A DNA stretch of 64,000 nt from assembly GCA_903813345.2 (NCBI GenBank), contig CAIIXF020000012.1, positions 14,934,020 through 14,998,019 on the forward strand, written 5' to 3'. The DNA comes from Owenia fusiformis. Taxonomy: Eukaryota > Annelida > Polychaeta > Sabellida > Oweniidae. The position numbers were made by a program, and so were the translations under genes. The notes below the pieces were generated by a model. The model made no database searches. It was given only the letters and a program-made list of their open reading frames with translations, and was not told the DNA's origin. Shown in pieces: positions 56,773 through 64,000 of the stretch (positions within the stretch are counted from its first letter, which is position 1; each line of letters starts with the position of its first letter).

Positions 56773-57043
56773 CAGTGAAACCTTTGAAGTGGAACTCCTC
56801 TAGAAGTGGAAAACCTCTAGAAGTGGAAAACCTCCATAAGTGGAACATTTTTCAGTCCCAAGATCAACTGACTTAATGTTAAATGGACCTCTAGAAGTGG
56901 AAAACTCCATATAGAGTGGAACATTCTTCAGAGTCTCAAGACCAACTGACTTAATGTTAAATGGACCCCTATAAGTGGAACACCTCCCTAGTGGAACACT
57001 TTTTAGAGGTACCAAAGGTGTTCCACTTAAACAGGTTTTACTG
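56773..57043. mobile_element. MITE of the CAGTAAAACC family with internal repeats
   Basis: The ends CAGTGAAACCTTTGAAGTGG and CCACTTAAACAGGTTTTACTG-type right terminus are flanked by TA. The interior repeats CCTCTAGAAGTGGAAAAC and AGACCAACTGACTTAATGTT-type blocks. Confidence 0.7.
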
Positions 57044-57735
57044 TACATCAGTTTGTAAACATTCGAAGTCGTGTGTATTTATTATAGTACATATCTGCTG
57101 TATAGAAATGTAGTATTTTTCACATTCATTTTATTCAGTAGAGTTGTCTGAAGAAATTTATGTCTATAGTTAAATTTACAGTTCTTAGAAATGCCTCAAC
57201 TTAATGTAGTCCCTCCATTTAGTAACATGGGCCAATTTGTGTAATTTGCTGCTTTTTGGGGCCATACATTGGACTGTACATTGTATGATAGAGCCTTGAG
57301 AGATTTTTATTGACAGTCAAACGCACAGCCACGAAAATTAGGGTAGCCCCACCATACTTAAACCTGAGACAATTATGTCATTTTTGGGTCTGTGTCAATA
57401 CAGGCTTTGTATATTGTATGATAGAGCTTCAAGGAGGTGGTGTTTTGTAGAGGAATGTACAACGTGTAATTATTGAACGAGACTGTCTTCTGCCTTTTGT
57501 GTATAGGAGAGTGTATGTGTAGAACCAATTGTAATATATGTATATTTATCATGAGAATTGTCAACCAATAAATCAGTCAACTAGATCACAATGCATATAT
57601 GCTCTTTTGTTAATGACATTCATTTCAAGGAAGAATCTGAACTTATTCAACATGTTCAATTGTACTGAAAATTTCAAACATATTCTTCTTCTATAACCTC
57701 GACACTGTAATGTTGTCTGAACACTAGATGCAGTT
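57044..57735. other. intergenic, nothing supported
   Basis: No gene or repeat of note apart from two GTATGATAGAGC words at about 57282 and 57416. Confidence 0.35.
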
Positions 57736-57870
57736 TATCACTTGATTCGATCACCTACGCACTCGATGCGATCACCTATGCACTCACTTGATGCGATCAC
57801 CTATGCACTCACTTGATGCGATCACCTATGCACTCACTTGATGTGATCACCTATGCACTCACTTAATGCA
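57736..57870. repeat. ~27-bp tandem repeat, five copies
   Basis: Units CACTTGATGCGATCACCTAT + GCACT. The unit is almost invariant in the middle of the array and degenerate at both edges. Confidence 0.9.
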
Positions 57871-58317
57871 ACTAAAAAATGAACATTATTGTCATTTGAA
57901 AGATTCTATTGGGCAAGACAAGTTCTGAAAAAATGTATTGGCCCTTATTGATTGCCATTACCTTGTCTTTTAAATTGTGAAGCAATCAAACATCACCAAA
58001 TACTTTTGTAACGCCCCTTAGTGAAAGAACTGGTTGTGTAGTAAGTTGGAAGATTCAATTTTGTAAGAGGAGGAGGTAAATGCAAACTCATTAGAGCATT
58101 GTGAACAATCCAAAATTTTTGGAGAATCCAAGAAAAAGGCAATCAACGTTTTCAAATTTTGTTACATGGGTGAAGGGTGATTAAACCAGAACGAAACTGT
58201 TTTTCCACAACTATCGATCCACAACTTCCTTCAGATATGAAGCCTCGATTTAAAAACACCAACAAACCCATAGTTTATAGAATAGAAAATATTTATTATT
58301 AATAAGAACATATTAGA
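57871..58317. other. intergenic, nothing supported
   Basis: AT-rich sequence with no coherent frame or repeat. Confidence 0.35.
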
Positions 58318-58575
58318 GTGGCTTGAAGTGCTCACATGCAAGTCCAACTATGCGTGTTGAAAAACAATTAATTTGAATTTTAGACCTACCAGATGTTTGA
58401 AAATCAATGATTGTGAGTCTCATACTGCACCATATTTCTTCAAAATGCCTTTCTGTTGGTACACTGTTCTGTTACACAGAGTCCCTCGTTTTAGCGGTGT
58501 TTGGGTCCCCAGTTTTAGGAAGCGCTTCTAACAGTTTTTCAATGTGCATAGTTGGACCCGCTTGGCTCACTGCCA
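58318..58575. mobile_element. MITE-like inverted repeat
   Basis: AGTCCAACTATGCGTGTTGA + AAAAC near the left end faces GTTTTTCAATGTGCATAGTT + GGAC near the right. Weaker matching continues to the outer ends (GCTTGAAGTGCTCAC and GGCTCACTGCC). The 62-codon frame spanning it is not a gene. Confidence 0.55.
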
Positions 58576-59767
58576 GAAATAAGGATAAAATTTAATGAAA
58601 AAGCTTCACAAATTATTTTGCATTGTTAGAGTACACATATAGAAAAATACCATTCACCTGATATGTAAATATTATAATTCCCTTTATGTAGAAATTTGAT
58701 GATACTCCATCGAAAAACTACTAAAAACAATATACAGGTTTTCAAAATTCTGGCATATGCTTGCATTATATTTAAATATAGATATTCATACACCTTGTCA
58801 TCTTGATTTATCATGCCCTGTCCTAACTACATACTCGATAAACTGTATATTACGAGATATCACATTTTGATATTTTACTGCATATTTTACCTTGCAATAA
58901 TATTTATTTGTACATATTATTACCTTGCCATGTTATCATGGATATCACCTTGTTAAAATATTGTATAATATGATATAACACTGTCATGTTTTTAAGGTAA
59001 ATAAACCTTGTCATGATTCACCTTCACTGGAGATCAAAGATAAAACGAATGGAGCAATCTCTGAAGTTCAGTATGTGCTGTTATTAAACACTTTTTGTGA
59101 TATTAAAGAATTAATAAATGTAAACTGATTAATTAGCTCAATTTGGAACATGGCTTGTCCCTTTACAACCAATGTAGAAATGAGAAAACCCCTTAACATT
59201 TGATACAGCCCCTGAGTGTGAGTATTTTATAGAAAGATCAGTAAATACTGTATTATAATAAATTATATGGTAGACGAAGTACATAAATACAGATTAATTA
59301 CATGCCCAAAACAAACGGGAACTTAACTAGGCCTATGAATGTCATAGACAAGGGTGCATTAATTCTATCATTTTGTAACACACATAAATACACATCTCTA
59401 TCACTGCACTGTAAAACATGTGGTTTTGAGATTTGACAATTGGTTTTCAAATCACATTTGTATGCATAACACAGGTAATATCACTTCCCAAGTGTATATG
59501 CATTGTAGGGAACAATATAAAATAAATCATTTTTAACTTCAACATTTACAAATACATGTACATTTAAATACACCCTGTGAGCAATGTACCTCCATTTAGT
59601 ACTTTTTATACGACAACTACTGTAAACTATTTTATTACTAATTCTATCATAAATAAAATATAAATTTTTCTTCACAAAACTTAAACTGCATTTCTGTGTT
59701 TATGTGTTTACACACATTCATTGATGAGTTTTGTAATAATAACACAGTCTGTAATATCAGAGTATGA
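58576..59767. other. intergenic, nothing supported
   Basis: AT-rich. 58855-59000 contains several loosely repeated TATTACCTTG and TATCACATTTTG-like words. No gene was recognised. Confidence 0.35.
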
Positions 59768-60131
59768 TTTAAAGTGGCAACAAAGACTAGAGAGTTGAAA
59801 ATACATGCAAATTGTTCCCTCAGTCATAAACATTATTATCTGAAAAAATGAGATATTTGATAAAATATAGAAGTCACTAAAGATTAAAGAGGCAGAAACC
59901 TCCGACCACATTATAATTGAAAAGGGTATGTCTACTTTTCAAGAATCATTGCATAATATCGTTAAAAATCAGAAAGAAAATCAGAAGAAAATGTGATAAA
60001 ATGAATGCATGACTGTTGAACTTTTTAGAAAAAGTATGTGACATGGAATGTTGTTGGTAAAACATTGAAATCTGACAATTTTTTACAAAGCTACGCTCAA
60101 CACTTCTCTAGTCTTTCTTGCCCCTTTAAAT
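59768..60131. mobile_element. MITE related to 54754-55116
   Basis: The left end TTTAAAGTGGCAACAAAGAC + TAGAG faces CTCTAGTCTTTCTTGCCCCT + TTAAA at the right (about 25-bp inverted repeats). The interior shares GACATGGAATGTTGT and TATTATCTGAAAAAA with the other copy. Confidence 0.7.
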
Positions 60132-60336
60132 AACTTTATCTACAGCTAAAATGTTTTGCATTGATATTGCTGTATCACTCACCGGATTTCAACATTGAAT
60201 AAAGTTATAAATCTCAAGATGACAATTATTACATTATAGATTTAAGCTTATGTTAATGTTGGAATGCTATCCATACTTTTGTACAAGTATTTGTAGATTT
60301 TTACTACATGGATTTCAAGACTTAATTCAAATCTTT

Positions 60337-60342
60337 TTTATT
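60337..60342 (-). other. polyadenylation signal for the minus-strand membrane protein gene
   Basis: AATAAA on the minus strand, about 255 bp downstream of the stop codon at 60597-60599. Confidence 0.4.
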
Positions 60343-60596
60343 CAAGGCCCTATTCGGCCCTAATTTGGCCTCTCTTGTCCATGTCCGATTTAGGTCTCCT
60401 TTGACAATGTCAAATTCAGGCCTCCCTTGAACATGTCCAATTCAAAACCCTATCTTACGATAACTATTTTGGACTCTTCTGAATATGTCGAATTTTAGAC
60501 TTTATTATACATGTTGAGGACTCTGTTGAACATATCCAATTATAAGACGCCACTTCCTCTCTTGGGCACTGTATACTGCTCAAAGCCTTCAGCAAA

Positions 60597-63500
60597 CTAT
60601 CGAGTTGTTCCGCCAGATTTCAGAGATCCATTTGTCGTATTTTTAATACTAAATTCTCTATTAGCCTCATCGCTTAATAGATATCTAATGTGAGCCAACA
60701 CACACCACATCTGAAAAATATTGTTGTAAAACTTCAAGTATAATGAACAGGAATCAGTTTCTGAACTACTCCACATTGCAGTGCTCTCCCCAGGATTTTT
60801 TTGTGTGGAGGATTTAGTTATTTTTCTATTGCGACATTTTAGAATTTTGTATCTTTTTGTGCAACATTTTATGATTTTGTAATTTTTTGTTTTACATTTT
60901 ACAATTTTGTAATTTTTCAAACAACAGTTTTGAATTTCCTTATTTTTTATCGTATATTTTAGGAGGCACATTTAATTGCATCGAGGAGCATTTTGGTTTT
61001 ATAAAATACACAGAGGGGCTGCGCCTGGGAGATTTCAATGTAGGGAGAGCACTCCATTGTATATTCAATTGTCAATTTACAGAATAAACCATGGTATGAG
61101 CATGCTTATTAATGAAAGGATATTTTCTCTATTTGTTATGCAATAACATCCCATTGATTACTGATTCATAAATATAATAGCTGGAATTTTCTCCTGGATT
61201 GCTAAAATAAGCTGTTTTTCGATAAATCTGGGTCAATAATGACAATTCTTTATTTAATCATTTCTACTGAACTGACATATATTCAAATTTTGCATTTTTA
61301 TGGATCAAACTTAATAACAAAAAAAATCAAAACACACAAGAAGTGATCAAGATATTAGCTTGAATCTTTTGGATTGCTGATTATAAATTTAAAACTAGTT
61401 TATGTCAAACAATAATGACATTATGACATTTTCATTGTTGGAAAATCCAATCCTCCTTTAAATACTAAAATAAATACCCTACCTCAACAAACATGCAAAC
61501 AGCTCTAGCAGAACTGAGCATGCATATCCCAGAGAACTGCACCCATACAGGAAGGCCAAGTCCTGATGTTAAGAAGTTAGTGTAGTATGCATAGAGCCAA
61601 ACTGGTAGAAAATGCAGGCCTGTAATCACATATGCTCCCATGGGGGTTTTAAAATCTGAAATGATATATAAATTCATAAAATTATCATTTTTATAGGTTT
61701 ATGAAAATTGGACTTCTCGTAGTAAGGCCAGCTTGTTATATGGCCCATGCGTAAATTATCAAAACTTTATTACAAGCAAAAAATGATAGGCCTTATAATA
61801 AAATGTGATCAGAAAATGTATTTCTAGTTAAAATACCAAAGCAATATAGCAGCATACAGTAATAAAATTCCCAATTTATATTTGGTGTAATAAAGTAAAA
61901 CAAACAAACTGTAACCATGGAGTTCCTTGATCTGACCTCATATTTAAAAAAATACTTATTATGACATCATAAACACAGGCATCAAAGTTTCATTTCTATT
62001 GTGATGTCATAAAGCAATAAATTGAATTGTTTCTAGGCACTTTGGACATAACAACCAAATCCACTTGTGATGTCATAAATAGACTGATGATAGGTCCATT
62101 GTTTCATAGCAACATGAAATGTTTTATAGTGATGTCATGCATAACAATACACATATTACCTGGTGATAGATGTGAGTTTCTATGGAAATACAAACAAGAG
62201 AAAATAAATTGAGCTGCACATCAGTGAAATTCTACAGAAAAGTAAACATTCAAATACAAAGAGCAAACAACAACTTATCATTAGAAATTAGAATGGGGCC
62301 ACCAATGAACAAAAGCCACAAGTTCAGGAAAACGATGAGTCAAATCTGCTGTTGGAAATCGACAGAAACAAGAAAATCGTGGAGACGTAGCAATAGAATT
62401 GTGCCTTTCATTGAACCAGAAGTTGAAAAAGAGATTGAAGGACAAAAAGATATCGGTGACAACAATGCAGTTGTTGACTTGGATGCCATTGAAATAAAAT
62501 ATGAATGGCCTGAAATAGATTTCAACAAGTTTGGAGAAAATGGTATCTACACTAAATCTTACTGTGATATGGAATATATACTTAGAATGTCACCAGTATA
62601 TGACCCAGCATTTTCCATGCCTAAAAAGGACACACGCAACATATTCCAGAGAGCCCTCCATCGATTGAACAAAAGGGTAAGAATAAAAAATGCAACTTAT
62701 ATCAAGGGTTTCATTAGCAGCAGGGACTTTTCAACTTTTCCACGTTAAATTTATGATTTCTATTAATTTTCCCTGTTGTTTTCTTCTATTTAAAGTCTGT
62801 TGTGAGAAATTCTAGTGAAACCCAGAGATACATACATGTATACTGTACTGTAAATGTGTACGATACATGAACATTACTGAAACAAATTTGATGGTCTTTT
62901 GGTAATGATTGTGATAATGGTTTCTGAATGGTGGCGGGGGGGGGGGGGGGTTAAACACTGTTTCTTTGTAATTTAGACCACTGGTTGAGATATTATCTCA
63001 GTTTTCAATACTTTAAAGGGTTACCCTTATGGAACTTGTACCAATACACATTTGAGCTTAACAAGATCAATTATGAAAATGTGTTTAATTCTATTTCCAG
63101 GCAAGAGAGGCCAAATATGCAATTTCCACTTCTTTGGGGATGAAATCTTCAGAGAAAGATGGTTGCCAGCAATGCCAGAAGACAAATGATAAAAGTTCGA
63201 ATAAAGAAATGTTCAGTTCTTTTTAAAAAACATTGAACGAGGAGTGTCAGCTGTGAAATAATCTGGACTTGGCCAGCATTCCCTGTCGCAAGATCCAATC
63301 AGAATGAAGCCCCGTCCATCCTAGGGCATATGATAAAAACAGGACTGATGAAATAATTGTGGAAGGTTATGACCACGTCTTCAATCTATTACTAATACTG
63401 CGAGATATTATCATTTGTATATATGTTATTACCAATGTATTATGTCATGTATATAGATCTTATATTGTAAATAAATTGTAAATATGTTCTTATGCTTATA

Positions 63501-63908
63501 ACCAATATTGTGTACAGTAAATGGGGAAAAAGTAACCAATATTATGTACAGTAAATGGGGAGAAAGTAACCAATATTGTGTACTGTAAATGGAGAGAAAG
63601 AGGGTAGAGGAGAAGAGTACAATTGTAACAATACAACATGAAATAAGACTCACTCATGAATTTAAAAATAGATGTTTCCTTCCCTAAACACTGTGTGAAA
63701 CTTAATCTTACCTTGAGTCCATATCAGTAAGACAAGAGGGGTTCACAGAGTAGAGATGGGGGCTACAATACAGAGATTGGTACTTACTATTTGCCATCAC
63801 CATGGAGACAAACCATGGCGCCTGTATGTAAGACTTCTTCCACTCTGCCCCCTGTGTATGTGTACATACAAACACTATCCATTCTAGAGCAGCTACCAAG
63901 TAGCCCCA
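60597..63908 (-). CDS. C-terminal exons of an unrecognised multi-pass membrane protein
   Basis: Three minus-strand exons in order: 63788-63908 (acceptor ttatatttcag, donor A|GTAAGT), 61483-61655 (acceptor atttcag, donor GAG|GTAGGG) and 60597-60710 (acceptor tttttcag, stop TAG). Phases agree (1, then 0), giving 135 residues up to the stop. Hydrophobic segments: WGYLVAALEWIVFVCTH, then MGAYVITGLHFLPVWLYAYY, then VQFSGICMLSSARAVCMFVE running into MWCVLA. The polar C-terminus is Ser/Thr/Gly-rich (NTTNGSLKSGGTTR). At least three membrane spans are likely in this part; 5' exons lie beyond the right edge. I do not recognise the family. A separate + strand gene lies in the 2.1-kb intron 61656-63787. 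Confidence 0.75.
60775..61059. mobile_element. MITE with GCAGTGCTCTCCC ends
   Basis: ATTGCAGTGCTCTCCCCAGG faces GGGAGAGCACTCCATTG. The interior contains three to four ~30-bp units with TTTTGTAATTTTT and ACATTTTA. It lies in an intron of the minus-strand gene. The start resembles 16635 (GTGATCTTCCCAGGATTTTT), suggesting a dispersed family. Confidence 0.55.
61656..62292. other. intron / upstream region of the nested gene
   Basis: Intronic on the minus strand and upstream of the + strand gene at 62293. The words GATGTCATAA / TGATGTCAT recur at about 61965, 62003, 62072 and 62132. No TATA box was recognised. Confidence 0.35.
62293..63226 (+). CDS. small unrecognised protein gene nested in an opposite-strand intron
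   Basis: Exons are 62293-62676 and 63101-63226, joined in phase 0 (AAAAGG|gtaaga, then ctatttccag|GCAAGA), giving 169 residues. The start at 62293 is chosen for its A at -3 and G at +4; an in-frame ATG at 62182 would add 37 residues but has poor context. The protein is charged and lacks a signal peptide or membrane segment: a basic N-terminus (NKSHKFRKTM, RKSWRRSNRIV), an acidic middle (EPEVEKEIEGQKD), the segment IKYEWPEIDFNKFGENGIYT, then LRMSPVYDP and a basic, possibly helical NIFQRALHRLNKRAREAKYA. The C-terminus is Ser/Lys-rich with CQQC. I do not recognise a family. The precise exon join across good splice sites supports a real gene. AATAAA at 63470-63475 is a likely polyadenylation signal. 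Confidence 0.65.
62936..62950 (+). repeat. poly-G run
   Basis: About fifteen consecutive G residues in the intron of the nested gene. The tract is unusual in this AT-rich DNA and prone to G-quadruplex formation and slippage or assembly error. Confidence 0.85.
63470..63475 (+). other. polyadenylation signal of the nested gene
   Basis: AATAAA in TTGTAAATAAATTGTAAAT, about 245 bp after the stop at 63224-63226. It is the first canonical signal downstream. Confidence 0.5.
63495..63604. repeat. ~37-bp tandem repeat, three copies
   Basis: Units AACCAATATTGTGTACAGTA + AATGGGGAAAAAGT, with GTGTACTGTAAATGGAGAGA as the last variant. Confidence 0.85.
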
Positions 63909-64000
63909 CTGAAATATAAACAAATATAGAAACATATTATTTTTCTCTTCTTGACCTCCCAACTAATCCCATTAGAGGAGAGCCTCTCAATAAGTATAAT

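Noticed and set aside
60597-60971. 124-codon minus-strand frame including a Lys/Cys/Asn-rich repeat
   Set aside because: Only the last 37 codons (after the acceptor at 60711) are exon. The upstream part is the internal repeat of a MITE read by chance.

Overview
The window is eukaryotic nuclear DNA: AT-rich, with short coding exons separated by canonical GT-AG introns, low gene density and a heavy load of tandem repeats, hairpin elements and transposon debris. The recognisable proteins point to a marine invertebrate, either a lophotrochozoan or an invertebrate deuterostome: a PAN-fibrinogen-related protein, PAN-Link-like secreted proteins, a class I phosphatidylinositol transfer protein and a P2X7-type cytosolic domain. 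The species cannot be fixed from sequence reading alone.

Layout. 1.4-13.7 kb holds three small secreted-protein genes on the + strand, all with an N-terminal signal peptide and a PAN/apple-like domain. The first is an intronless PAN + fibrinogen-related gene (1448-2521). The other two are two-exon PAN + Link-like paralogues (6851-8075 and 12412-13693) that share an intron position and phase. Between them lie a 480-bp hairpin tandem repeat, a mariner-derived foldback element and a long ~130-bp minisatellite with a GC-rich end. 14-27 kb has no convincing complete gene. It contains MITE-like hairpins, one possible minus-strand exon (15057-15149) and a ~4.9-kb satellite of ~110-bp units (20.55-25.4 kb). 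27.3-33.2 kb, on the minus strand, carries a broken P2X7-like domain gene, a truncated LINE reverse transcriptase, a nested hairpin element with a 9-bp target duplication, and a lone first exon that would encode a type II membrane anchor. 33-44 kb is intergenic, with a 1.45-kb TIR element, a ~170-bp tandem array and dispersed MITEs.

44.7-53.9 kb is an essentially complete class I PITP gene on the + strand. It has eight constitutive exons plus a tandem pair of equal-length, phase-0 exons that look like alternatives. It also has a partial duplication of a later exon, and a TTAA-flanked piggyBac-type element inside a minisatellite in intron 1. 54-60.6 kb is probable 3' UTR and intergenic DNA with MITEs. 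60.6-63.9 kb holds the last three exons of a minus-strand membrane protein gene that continues beyond the window. A small unrecognised + strand gene (62293-63226) is nested in one of its introns.

The genes do not form a pathway. The PAN/FReD/Link-like trio is a local cluster of secreted proteins whose domains are typical of carbohydrate or glycosaminoglycan binding. The PITP is a cytosolic housekeeping lipid carrier. The most unusual points are the alternative PITP exon pair, the PAN-Link-like architecture, a stop codon that appears to be supplied by a transposon in the FReD gene, and several nested mobile-element structures.
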